Part shown: positions 1 to 11,100 of the stretch, piece after piece
Numbering within the stretch: position 1 is the stretch's first letter
How the letters are laid out: each line of letters opens with the position of its first letter
Source: Setomelanomma holmii
Taxonomy: Eukaryota > Ascomycota > Dothideomycetes > Pleosporales > Phaeosphaeriaceae
DNA: 64,000 bases
Reading direction: 5' to 3'
NCBI GenBank assembly: GCA_010015745.1
Contig: ML978195.1
Location: 186,001-250,000 of the forward strand
The notes under the pieces: model-generated
Databases searched by the model: none
Told to the model about the DNA's origin: nothing
Seen by the model: the letters and a program-made list of their open reading frames with translations, nothing else
Program-made: the position numbers and the translations under genes

Positions 1-351
1 AGATATCCGGAAGCCTGCGACTATGTCTACTAGGCCAGAAGTTAAAAGCCGGTGAACCTCAAAATCCGTCAACCATCATGTCCCGCGCGACTAGCTGGGT
101 CATTCCATGGCCTTTCCTCATTCCCAGCACGTGCCGGTGCACTCCTCATATCTCCTAGAAACGTTGGTATTGGACGCTCATTGGCTTTTTGCCCTTGAAT
201 AGCACGACGTGCTTTCTCAGCATAGAGTGGCGTCCACGACGATGGACGACGGGCGACTCGGAGCAAGCCCTCGCGTTGATGTGCGACCTGTGATGTAGTA
301 TTAGCGTGAATCTGTTGAATCTTCATGGTTTTACCTACTCGGCCCTATCAG

Positions 352-1119
352 CTACCAACACCGGATCGTTAGCCAGACTCTCCTCAAGCCCAGCCACGAT
401 ATCTGGTTCATCAGATTCTGCGATTGTGGTGATAACCTCTGACCTCGCGATCCTGCGACGAGTGACGTGGCCGGAGGTCTGGCCAGGGTTGTGAGGCTGC
501 ATAGCGTGGCTGTCAGGGGCACCGCCTCGGACGACATGTTCGTAGCCGGAGCCTCGAGATATACCAGCACGCCAGAGAGTAGAGTAATGCCGTGGTCCTC
601 GCCCTCGTTGGAGATGATTTCGGTTGTGTGGATGTTTTTGGTCGTCTCCTTCGGCTCTATTATCGCGGCCTCTGCGGCGCGTTGCTCGGCAGCGATGGAC
701 TCCTTGAGGGTCCAGTAGGGTTTGTAGGCTTCCAGGCTGCATGTGTTGTACTGCTTGTAGACGACCTTGGGAGTCTCATTCCAGAGGCGCTCGAACGCGC
801 GAGTGCGGACGGGTTTGACCGGAGTTACAGCGGATGTCGGCTTTGGGGCTGGGAAGAGGATGACAGAACACCTGATGACCAACGAGCTACCAGGCAACAA
901 GTACTTCTTGGTCCAGAGACCAGGTCTACGCATGGAGAATGTTAGAGTTTTCAGCGCGCCGGCGAAGCTGCGCTCCTCAATGACCACGATGCAATGGTCT
1001 TGGAGGACCTTTCCAAAGCCTAAAGAGACCCACAAAGCTTTGAGAATCTTAGGCTTGTCCCAGCCGTGGTCTGGCCAGTGGATGGGGCCGTGATGAATGG
1101 GGTTCTCCGAGGAGCAGTC
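352..1119 (-). CDS. hypothetical protein, open frame of unknown function (incomplete)
   Basis: One reverse-strand frame stays open for about 256 codons and has protein-like composition: an aromatic-rich N-terminal part, then a charged helical stretch with a WTLKESIAAEQRAAEAA segment. There is no good ATG near its 5' end; the first in-frame ATG lies at about 1035. The frame may therefore be a downstream exon of a longer gene, or a decayed one. Another reverse frame just downstream (ending at 335 with an acidic helix, SDEPDIVAGLEESL) also looks coding and could be reached by a splice or a frameshift. I do not recognise the family. The neighbourhood is rich in broken genes, so decay is plausible. 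Confidence 0.35.
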   Translation of the reverse strand, partial: DCSSENPIHHGPIHWPDHGWDKPKILKALWVSLGFGKVLQDHCIVVIEERSFAGALKTLTFSMRRPGLWTKKYLLPGSSLVIRCSVILFPAPKPTSAVTPVKPVRTRAFERLWNETPKVVYKQYNTCSLEAYKPYWTLKESIAAEQRAAEAAIIEPKETTKNIHTTEIISNEGEDHGITLLSGVLVYLEAPATNMSSEAVPLTATLCSLTTLARPPATSLVAGSRGQRLSPQSQNLMNQISWLGLRRVWLTIRCW

Positions 1120-1654
1120 TCATCTTGATCTATGTACTGCATTGAGTCGCTCGTCTGCACTTTAACCCGTGGAGAGGGGCCTTTTTCCTACCGATGGATC
1201 TTGTCGCTGATTGGGAAATCGTGTACTACAGTTGAGTCAAGTTGGTGATGGGGACGATTATTTTGACCGTTGCACGACCGGTGAGTGGGTATGGAAACGA
1301 GAAAATACACTAATTACTCGTCTCACTCTTCCTTCCTTGCGCTACAAGAGAAGCAAATGGAGCTCTTCCACGTCCACGGTCGAACGTAGCCTCCTGGGCG
1401 CGATCACCGGACCGCCGCCGTACCGCCCGCGAAGTCTTGTCACGCTCACCTTGCGACTGACTATACGATTGCCTTGCCAACCCCACTTCACAGCTCAGCT
1501 TGCAACCAGCATTTCAGAGATTCGAAGTTCTTCCAGAGGGGGACAACGGCGGATTCAGTTCTAGAAAATTCAGTAAGTTCGTTCTTGGTTTCAAGTTTAC
1601 AGCGAGTCCCATGCAGAATACGGCGCTGACGAAGGTCGCAGCAATACTCGGAAA
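1120..1654. other. intergenic, no gene recognised
   Basis: Short frames occur on both strands but none has recognisable composition. This is probably the upstream region of the broken gene that starts at 1655. Confidence 0.5.
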
Positions 1655-2990
1655 ATGCCATCGAAGTGCAAGCGCCCATCCAGAAAGTACCGAGTCAAAG
1701 CGGTGACCCGCCAGACTCAGGAAGCTTTTCCGCTCATGGAGTTGCCGGCCGAAATTCGTAATCAAGCCCACGAATACGCTTTGGCCTTCCCATACGGCAT
1801 CAAGGTACGCTGGAATACAGGCATGAAGCGCCGGAACAAGAAGCCTGTCATGATGGTCAATGCAGATGACGATCACGATATTTATCCTGCAAATCAACTG
1901 CAGTACGTCAACCAAAAACTGCGCAAAGAGACCGCCGGTCTGGAGATCCAATTCAACCGTGTGCTTTTGGACGCTCAGCGAGGCATCAAGATCGGCGACG
2001 CGATTGCGGGTATCTTTCGCTTCACAAACTCATGCACGACGACGCGAAGACTGTGGCCCAAGCATGTAGTCTTGCACAACCTGCTTTTACTTGAGACTTC
2101 ACCGCTTCCACCCAAAGAGCCATTTTGTGACGGTTTATGAGAGGAGCGCATCACGTGTGCCACGTGCTGGTGGTCTGATGCTGCTTCCTGTGAGCCTGGC
2201 ACCTCAGTTCACAAGGTACATGTGAACTGCGTCTCTCACGTGACTCTTTGTCACTTGCTTACTCATCGTGGTTGTGTATATAATCGCTCTCTGTAGCTCT
2301 CTCAAAACAATAACCTTCTGCTTCCTTCATGTCTGCTCTGTCCTCTCACATCTGACACTTCCTCATCTTATCAAGCACCTCTTACCTGAACTGGACTATA
2401 AATACGTCATGTAAACAGACGCTGCTGATGGCCTGGTAAGAGGTCATCACGAACAGAGAACAGAACAATACAGAGCACATGATACTCATATTTACTGCCC
2501 TGCGCTGTTCCACACTTGACTTACTGCTTTGCGCGGTTACCTTTTGATTCACTGCAACACATTTACTTGGCTTAATAACAGTGCTCGCCGCCTCACACAG
2601 CTCATGGGGTTCTGCGACATGTATTCGCATACGCGCGTCGATCTACGTTTACCAGGTTTCTTCTACGAGTGTGAAGGAGCCTACGTTACACCTCGCTTGT
2701 TCATCTTGGCTGACATCTTTCTCACGCGTCTCTTCCGATGTGATGATATCTCCCGCCTCGATGACTGCACTAGCAACGGTTCTTGAACCGACAAGATTCT
2801 CTCAGCAATGCTCAGCGAGCGCTGCTATAATAGTCTTCGTACCTGGAGCAGGAAAGCGCCTAATCTTCGCATCTTCCCGACTGATCGGACCATGGACATC
2901 ATACACTTACAGAACAACATGCATCATGGCTGGGGATGGGATACGACTGGGCCGGTTTACTTGGCGACGGAGGATATGAGTTATGGATAG
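1655..2990 (+). pseudogene. LPAEIRN-family gene split by a solo LTR (copy 1)
   Basis: The N-terminal half (1655-2140) has the family hallmarks: a basic leader, MELPAEIRNQAHEYAL (F-box-like helix), an RW-NTG-KRRNKKP segment, then NQLQYVNQKLRKETAGLEIQF. It stops at 2138-2140. A 169-bp solo LTR lies at 2189-2357. Beyond it, at about 2580-2786, frames resume with RVDLRLPGFF and IFLTRLFRCDDIS. At 2808-2990 comes SLRTWSRKAPNLRIFPTD. Both match, in order, the C-terminal parts of the copies at 4644-5338 and 14737-15628. The simplest reading is one ancestral gene interrupted by the LTR and further degraded by frame changes. The family's function is unknown; an F-box-like role is only a guess from the LPxEIRNxIY helix. 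Confidence 0.75.
2189..2357 (+). repeat. solo LTR A of an LTR retrotransposon, 169 bp
   Basis: The element begins TGTGAGCCTGGCACC and ends CACATCTGACA. It is flanked by a perfect 5-bp duplication CTTCC (2184-2188 and 2358-2362). It contains a TATA box (GTATATAATCGC), a 9-bp inverted repeat near the start and a CACGTG. TG...CA ends plus a 5-bp duplication are the classic LTR signature. No internal retroelement sequence is attached, hence solo LTR. By eye it is closest to copy B (about 95%). It sits inside broken gene copy 1. Confidence 0.92.
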
Positions 2991-3489
2991 CGCAAGTTCG
3001 GCGATGGATCAGGGATGGCATTTAGAAATACTTGCCATGGACCATGGACATGTAGGAGTTCGACAAGGTCGCAAGCTGAGCTCCTCTCAAGCGTGTACAG
3101 GATGAGGATGAAAAGAAACGTGTTTGCCACACAAATACGGTTTCCAAGACGTCAAGACCAAGGCAGCCAGCCCGCAGCGCAATTATATGCAACCTGCTGT
3201 GCAGCTTGACTCCGTATTCCAGAGGTTTTTTCAAACCCAAGTCTTTTCACTCCCCATGTATCTAACAGGTTGGAATTTTCAAGATATGTTTTGCTTAGAC
3301 CTCGAACGAAGCATCGTACTTCTCACCCATGGAAATGTCTCATTACATACAAACCGACAAAAATCTACAAACACCTAATAAAAATTCTCGAACGGTACCA
3401 TTGTGACAAGCTTGAGCAAGCTGCGTGTCGGTACAGTGCTCTTCATTACTTTTCTCTCTCTTTGTAGTGTCATAACGACTGCGGGTCAA
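2991..3489. other. intergenic, nothing recognised
   Basis: AT-richer than its neighbours, with short overlapping frames on both strands and no recognisable product. Confidence 0.45.
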
Positions 3490-4262
3490 GTTCCATCTAT
3501 GCGATTGCGCCCATCTTACCACGAACTACGTTCGCTACTTTTGAGCTGGCGAGCCGAACGTCGCGAGGAATAGTTCAACTCCTCTCAGCACACTATCTCT
3601 TTTTACAATCTCATACTCTGTGATCTGAACACGGGCAGCACGAAGCTGCATGTGCGGTGTCAAGGGATGCTTGCGGAGTGTAGAGGCCGGGGACATGCTG
3701 AGAGCAAGCGTCCCATCGAGGATGTGGGTTGTAAAGCCACATCTTGAAGCGAACCGAAATCGGTGGAACCAGAAAGAAGTGAGATTTGGTCCGCTTGAGG
3801 TCCACTTCAGTGACAAAGGGATCAATTCAGTGTCAGACCTCGGCCCCGTGAAGTTGCACGAGGTTGACAAAGCGGCAGGCTAAAGCCGAGTCTGACTACA
3901 TCAGCACAGCCCCACCTGGGCGAAAGCTGTATGCGATGCATCCTCAACACGAGAAAACCTTTGTCGTCGATTTCTCAGAGCTTAAGAAAGCCTACACGAC
4001 GTACGCGGATTGAGAGTTATGAGCCACCACAGCTCAATTCGTCGATCTACGCCCCTAAGTGAACATCGAAGCCGATGGACATCCAGGCACCAAGAACTTG
4101 AGGACTTGCATGGTCACTCAAGCTCACAAGACAGAACGACGGATCATCTGCCAAGAGTCTCACCACTTGGACTGGAGTGCCACTATCATGGTAGCCGCGC
4201 TCAAGTGGCGGGATCTCCCGGTGTGCGCTGTAGAGAAGGTGAAGGTCCACCGATTTGTGTAG
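3490..4262 (+). pseudogene. coding-like fragments, possibly a decayed gene
   Basis: Three successive forward frames have protein-like composition but are separated by stops and frame changes. The first is 3650-3883 (RNRWNQKEVRFGPLEVHF, ending VKLHEVDKAAG). The second ends at about 4012 (HEKTFVVDFSELKKAY). The third is 4059-4262 (DGHPGTKNLRTCMV ... AALKWRDLPVCAVEKVKV). I cannot join them with convincing splice sites and do not recognise the family. A degraded gene is one reading; unrelated chance frames are the alternative. Confidence 0.25.
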
Positions 4263-4643
4263 AGAAGCATTCTGGATAAAGTTAGCATTGTTTAGCAGAA
4301 TCGGTAGAAGTCTTGAGCGGTGATGATCTTATCCTGTTCGCGTGCGCGAGAAAGTGCTTGTATGGGTGGGTGGTTGAGCGCAGCGTCGTAGAAAGTCGGC
4401 ATGAGGTGGGAGAAATTGATCGTGAGAGTCGGGGCGCGAGGAAGTCATAAGACAGAAGCACCTGCGCTAGCGCGGATTACATAACTTAGCTGGATCAGTG
4501 ACACATAAGCAACTGATGGGCCGTGCACTTGACGTCATGTTGGATGGTTGGTCACTTTCACCATCAAATGCCCATCTACCAACCCGTCAAGTTTACTGCT
4601 CCGGAAGCGGACAGGGGTTATTAGTCAAATGTCAAGCGGAGTG
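4263..4643. other. intergenic, nothing recognised
   Basis: Contains only short low-quality frames. It is the 3' flank of the reverse-strand copy 2. Confidence 0.45.
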
Positions 4644-5338
4644 TCACGAAGCAGGGAGAGGAGGCACTTCCAGAGAGGTCAAGTGTCGTCCACGAACCGC
4701 CCACGTGAGGAAGATGCCCGTTTGGAGGAACCTGAACACATCAATCTTGTTGTCTGGAAGGCGAAGAAGGAACCACGGAATTCGGAAGTCGATACGCATG
4801 TGCGGGTGCTTGATGCTGAATTCGAGAAGCTCGATGAAGCGGTAGATGTTTGATTTGAGCCATCCGCCTGCATCGGCGAGTGGTTGGTGCAGATCTTTAA
4901 GGTCGTCGGGCTCACTTATCTCCACATGCATGAGCCATGAAACGCGAGTCGGTGTGCAGTGTCCGGCAAAGACGAGGAGGGCTCTGGTTACGGAATGGTG
5001 CTTGCTGGGGTACACGCAGAAGGAGACGCGGTTGTGCTGGATTTCGAGGCCAGCGGCTTCGGCGCGGAGCTGTCGACCATACGTACTGGAGCTGATTGAT
5101 GGGGGATAAAGCGTTGGAGATCGGCGAGACCATTGTCATAGAGCTCAGGCTTCTTGTGCTCCCGAGCTGTGCCTGTCCTCCAGATTACTGCTACTCCATG
5201 TCGTGCTGCGAGGACATAACCGTAAATTCGATTCCGGAGTTCAGCTGGAAGGTCGATAAATCGAAAGGGAGTGCGCTTCCGACGCAAGAAGGCTTTCGCC
5301 TGGTTTCTGCGTCGTCGATCTGGTGCAGTGGTGGGCAT
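4644..5338 (-). pseudogene. LPAEIRN-family gene, frameshifted (copy 2)
   Basis: Reads leftward from an ATG at 5338. The leader is basic, then IDLPAELRNRIYGYVLAA and VIWRTGTAREHKKPEL. The NQLQYV motif is in a second frame (about 5090). QLRAEAAGLEIQHNRV continues in a third frame that runs on through IYRFIELLEFSIKHPHM, RIDFRIPWFLLRL and TGIFLTWAVRGRHLTSL to a stop at 4644. All expected family blocks are present in order but in three frames, so at least two indels have broken the gene. No intron with matching phase explains the frame changes. Confidence 0.72.
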
Positions 5339-6652
5339 GTTATAGTTGATGCGCGGGCAATGTTGTGAAGAGGATGGCGCTTGTCCGGTGTCTTGACCTT
5401 AGACTCGGCGTGAAGTAATGTAGTAGTCGTGATCGGAAATAGTGATTCAACAGGCAGCAGTTGCTCCAAGTTGCGCACGAGGTGCAAGGCTGTGGACCGT
5501 TTTTCAAAGGTGAACGAAGTGACATACTCGAGTCAGCACAGGCGGTGACGGCGCGAAGATTAGCCCTGCTTGAAAAGGCCTAGAATGATTCAGTCCGGCA
5601 ATGAGGGATCTACAAACGGTCGCAGTCGTGAATGCATGCGCTCGAGTTAATCTACGAATTACTTCAGCTATGAGGACATGGATAATGGAGTGGTTGCGAC
5701 GGTGAAGGAGGAGTTGGTAAGGAGGGGCATAAGTGCTGGAGATGGGGTAGCGAAGAGGGCGGCTTTCATGAGAGTCTGGGCTGTTGTAGGGATTTAGAGA
5801 GCTGAGGATGATACTTCCAAGGACGGTGTCGTAGTGCACTACAGCACTTTTCCATCTCCGGTGGGACACAATTGAAGACCATCGCCTATGTGAATCAGGC
5901 TATTGAAACGTCTACATGGCATCGCAGACCTCTTGGCTTCTGTAATTTGAATGCAATTATGTTCCTGAAGTTACGCGTATACCATCAAGCTGTCCTGAAC
6001 AAGATAGGTTAGAGAAGATGTTGCCGCAACCCTTCGGAGCAGGACATTATCGGTACGCTCAATTTTCGATCCTCACTGTAATACGCACTCAGATCGCTTG
6101 AGGCGGTCATAAATAAAAGCTCCTGCTGCACTCGTAGCATAGCGATTTTCGATCTCAAACACTCACACCTCCACCAGTTGCTCCTATTCCGCTCTTACAT
6201 ACGTCTTTGATATCTTATTGTATCTCCTACACGCACTCGGTCATGCCACAAAAGATACATCACTCGCCTAGTTGATTCGCCAGGCTATGCTGTCAAATAG
6301 ACCAACTCGAGCAGACGCCGCAGTGTCGTCGACTGCTATCTTCCTTATGGGCTAGAACATGCCCGCGCATCAGGTGCAACAAGTCTAGCACAAAGTCCTC
6401 CACGAAGTAGGTACGACAACGCGCACACAAACATGTATCTCGTCAGACTTGCGCGCAATCAGGATCAAAACTACCAAGTCACTTCATCGTTTCCCAGATG
6501 ATTCAAGCCTTATGATTTTATCTGACTGCCTGCTTTCCATGCCCTGCAGTCCCTTTTCTCCCATCCCATTTCCCCCTCCATCCCCACTACCTCCTGCACC
6601 CTCCCCGACCCACCCCCAATCCGACCCCAATCCGACCTCAATCCATCTCCAT
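5339..6652. other. intergenic; promoter-like segment without an evident gene
   Basis: No coding region is convincing. On the forward strand at about 6108-6243 there is a TATA-like ATAAATAAAAG, then a CA/CT-rich leader of the kind seen in fungal 5' UTRs, ending at an ATG (6243) followed by only nine codons. This could be the promoter and first exon of a gene lost downstream, or a spliced gene I cannot follow. Confidence 0.4.
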
Positions 6653-7112
6653 TCATACCCACCTCGGCCTAGCAGCCGGTGCCGGCGTCGCCGTTGCAAC
6701 ACACGCACACACGGCGCTTGCACTAGCCTGGACCTGGAGCGCGGTCGCAAGGCCACAAGCTCCTAAGACGCAGTTGATAGCGCTGGACTGGATCGCGTCG
6801 GCGCTGGAGCAGCGGCAGCTGTAGCTGTTGGGGTCGCAGCCGACGGCGACGGCGGCGGAGGAGATGCATGGTACCTAGGTGGTTCAGTGAATGGAGGGGG
6901 TATAAGAGGTGGGAGGAATGTGCTTCGAATGGGGAGGGATACTGGAAGGAGTAGGTAGTGAAACACGGTGAGCATTCGAGAGTCGACGTGGAAGAAGGAG
7001 AACTTACACCGCATGTCGGAACAGCAGAAGCGATAGGATCGCAAGCTGTCTGGGCAGTTACCGAGGCCGCGAAGAGAACGGCGATGGATGCCAGAACTGA
7101 GGAGATCTTCAT
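6653..7112 (-). CDS. small secreted CFEM-domain protein
   Basis: Two exons, 7112-7008 and 6874-6653, with a 133-bp intron (GTAAGT donor); the spliced product is 108 residues. Residues 1-20 are a signal peptide (MKISSVLASIAVLFAASVTA). The rest is a CFEM cysteine pattern: ...PTCG / VPC ... VGCDPNSYSCRC ... NCVLGAC ... VCACV, followed by a short Ala/Pro tail. CFEM is a fungal extracellular fold, in some members a haem- or iron-binding domain. The residue four places after the third cysteine, usually Asp, is Ser here, so haem binding is uncertain. The intron falls between cysteines 1 and 2, as in the CFEM-like genes at 46.5-49.8 kb. An additional 3' exon with a GPI signal cannot be excluded. Confidence 0.8.
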
Positions 7113-8184
7113 TTTATTGATGGTGTTGGTGTAGTCTTGTGAAAGTGTAGCCTAGGTGCTGAATGTTGATGCCGGTTGTTGATACTGTCTTTCGTGCGAG
7201 ATGGCACTGACTTTATACTTCCCCTGCTTCTCCGTGAGCATCGTCATCCTCCACCTCCAGAGCACTTCAGGGCGCGACTTTCTCCGTTCCATCGTCACAT
7301 CCCGTCACCTGTCTGCGGATCATCGCCGGTACTCCGCATTTCTTCACTATCGAATGCGGAGTCACACCGGTCTCAATCCCACCTTCGGAAGGCGTCGCCA
7401 GCATCAAGCCAGTTTCTAAACATCAAACACGATACTCTGAGGTCAGGTACGTTGGTGTGGTGTCGCAAATGCGGGGAAGTCAATGCACAGGTGCAGGTAC
7501 ATGCAGGGTTTCCCCAGATCGTCGCGGGTGCGGCGTTCGTTTACGGACGTGGCTCCGTGCTTGTGTAAATTAATGTCCGAGGTAGCGCGAGTTGCTGGGT
7601 CAGGAACATGTGAACCTCAACATCTTGATCGCCGAAAACTTGATCTTGACATATCAATTCGGATGGATGCGCTTTTCGTCGGAAGTCCGGGCGATTGAAC
7701 ACCCGCCACGCAATCATTGAGAGGAAGAACCAGCATTGCTGTACTTCGACACTCGTCTCCTGCGATGATATCAATGTATCAACATGAAGTAAGCGATGTC
7801 GTAGAGCTCAAGCGGACTCGCAAACCAAGTGGTGTTGTTCGTGTGCTTCAAAGCCGCCCACATTTTCGTTCCGACTGACCAAATGCTACGCGCCAGTGTG
7901 TGTCAGCTAGCCAATGTGATTCCTCAATGTTTTCGTGCTGTCTTCTCTACTCGTTGCAATTGGACTGTTGAGCGGTAGCCCAAACGATAGGCCAACTATA
8001 AACACGGGGTCAAAATCCTGCATAGCAAATAAGCAAAGCTTTTGAGCAGCTCGCTGCAAACTTACAGTTTAATCGGTGCCAGGGTCGCCGTGGCAGCTGA
8101 AGGGTTGAACGCAGTACGATCCGCATCCCTCCTTTTTAGAAATACATACCCGTAGCTACCATTCCTCCTTTCCACGATGTAAAT
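7113..8184. other. intergenic between CFEM gene and 5-oxoprolinase gene
   Basis: Upstream region of the reverse-strand CFEM gene and downstream region of the 5-oxoprolinase gene. No gene is recognised. Short frames at 7176-7568 and 7541-7774 overlap on opposite strands and have no family resemblance. Confidence 0.5.
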
Positions 8185-11100
8185 TTAGGCACTGGCTTCA
8201 GCAGTACTCTGTCGTCCCGCCACACTCCCGCCCCTCCACGCCTCTTTCGGATCTCTCTCTCTGCTTACATTCTCCTTACCACCAACCTTCCCCCAACCCC
8301 CACCACCAGGCGTATGTATGATAATCCTTTCTCCAGGTCTCATACTCGCCGTGTTCTTCGCACCAAGATTGATATACCTAAACTGCTCTTCTTCTCCTTC
8401 ACTCTTTACTCCATTCGACGCTCCATTCGACTGGCTCTTCGCAGCATCACTATTCGAATCAACTTCCTTTCTATCAACCTTGCGCACCCAAATATTCAGC
8501 CCACACGCCGCATCCTCACCGCCTTCCATACCATACGGATGGTATACGCGGCGTTCAGATAGAATACTAACTTGCACCGGGATGCGGAATTCGATATCTC
8601 GAATCACGCCTTCGCCACCTTTGTGCATACCATTACCTGCACTGTCCTGCCTTAAAGAAAACTCCTTCAGCAAGACGGGATACCTGCGTTCAAAGACTTC
8701 ACTATCGGTAATACGGGTATTGGTCATGTGCGTGTGCACACCGTTCGTGCCATGCCATGTAGGACCTGCGCCTGAGCCGCCGGCGATGGTCTCGTAGTAT
8801 CCGAAACCTCGTGCGCCGTCTTTGGCGCCGCCGCCGGAGGACCCGCCGAAGCCGAAGGTTAGGTTGTTGGTGTCGCCTTGGCTTGCTGCGCAGGCGCGGA
8901 AGGCTTTGAGAACGGTGTCTGTGACGCGCTGACTGGTGAGTACGTTGCCGCCTACCACGGCGGCGTTGTCTGAGGGGCTTAGGAAGCTCTTCTTCGGTAT
9001 CTTGACGTGGATTGGTTTGAGGCAGCCTTGGTTCAGTGGGATGTCTTGGCTGATTAGACAGCGCAAACAGTATATGATTGCTGAGTATGTGACTGCTTCG
9101 GGAGCGTTGATGTTCCCGTAGACTTCCGGTCCGGTACCAGTGAAGTCGAAGACTGCTTCACCCTTTTCGGGATCGATAGTGACTTTGAGACGAATTGGGC
9201 TGCCATCGTCCATGAATTCTTCTGCAGAGAGGTCCTGGCCCTCAAAGCGCTTATAAACATCTGTTAGCAGTGCGCGCACGGACTGCTCAGCATTGAGCTG
9301 GATGTTGGTCATGTAGAATTTGACAACTGACTCGCCGTAATCCGACATGAGAGTGCTGATAAGGTTGATGCCTTTTTGGTTAGCGGCAACTTGCGCTTTG
9401 AGGTCATTGATGTTGTCGCTTAGACATCTTGTCCCAGAGCAGCCAGGGTACTGCCCTGGTTCGTCAAGAAGGAGTTCGGTAATGCGCTTCTCATTGAAGT
9501 GCCCTTCCGAGACGAGCTTTTCCGACTTGATGGCGGCACCTTCTTGAAAGAGTTCTTTGGACGCAGGAGGCATCGAACCGGGAAGTATGCCGCCGATGTC
9601 AGCATGATGTGCACGCGAAGCGACATAGAAGATGATGTCGTCGCCTGAAAAGGCTGGTGTGATAACAGTAATGTCGGGAAGATGGGTGCCGCCGAACATG
9701 GGGTGATTCGAGACGAGAACATCGCCGCGCTTGAGCTTGCCTTTCCAGATCGCAGCTTGTTTGCGAACGCAGGTTGACATGCTGCCGAGATGGACAGGAA
9801 GATGAGGCGCTACAGACTCGTCAGCTCAGATCACAAGTGGCCATAGCGTGCTTACCATTCGCGACCAATCCGCCATCGGCATCAAACAAAGCGCATGAGT
9901 AGTCCAGACGCTCCTTGACATTTGTTGACACACTCGTCTTCTGCAACGCACGACCCATCTGTTCTGCAATAGCCATGAAGCGATGCGCAAAGATACTGAG
10001 CAAAATCGGATCGACCTCTTTCGTGCTAATTTCCTTTTCTTGACCATCGCTCTCGCCGATGTTGATCACAACATGCGTGTTGATGACCAACGCGGAAGCA
10101 CTAGGCGTCACAACAATGGTCTGCGTCCCGTCTGCAATGATGGCTGGACCTTTGATGCGATCGCCGACTTCCAAGTCTTTGAGCTTGTAGATCGACGTGT
10201 CTTGTCGCCCGCCTTCAAAGAACACTTTTCGTGAGTCGTAGCGCTTGGTGTCACCAGTGATATCTTTTGGCTTCACTTCTTTGAGCTGTTGATCCACCGT
10301 CTTCTCCAAACCCTGGAATGTCTTTCCAACGCCCCGAGCACGTACATCATCGACGATGATATCACGATCTGGAAGCGTGAAGCCAAATTCCTGGTCATGC
10401 TGCTTGACGAATGCTTTGCCGAATGCCCAATCATCGCCGTCATACTCTTTCTCGGCCTCTTCTTTTGTTGGTTTTATGATCATGAGTGCTGATTCAGTGC
10501 CTCGATACCGCAAGTTGAGGTATTCCTCGAAGTGCACATGCTCCTCTTCAAAGCCTTGGTCTCTCAGTGTTGCCGTAGATTTCGCCTTCAAGTCCGCCAT
10601 CTTCTTTTGCAGGTACTCTCGCACGTCCTTCTCATCTGACCAGATCTTACTTTCCGGCTCCTGCCGCTCGTCGACCACATCCGCTAGCGCCATACCGTAG
10701 GCGGAGAGAACTGAAGAATATCGATGAACCAAGATCTGCGAGATACCCAGCGCTTCGGCAATTGCAACGGCGTGTTGGCCACCCGCACCTCCAAAAGTCG
10801 CTAGTCGATGCTTGCTTGTATCGTGCCCTCTCGCCTCCGTCAAGCTGCGAATTGGTCGCGTCATTGTCTCGTTCGCAATCTTGATGAAGCCATTCGCAAT
10901 ATCGTCGAGCGACATTTCCTTCTCTTTATTGCCACCTGCGACTTCCTTATTGATCTGGTCGGCCAGCTCTTTGAAAAGTTTCTCGCTTGCTTCTGCGTCC
11001 AAGCCCGCATCTTCATTCTTACCGAAAATCTTAGGAAAGAAGTCTGGTAACAGCCGTCCCAAGAACAAGTTTGCGTCTGTGATGGTCAAAGGCCCGCCTT

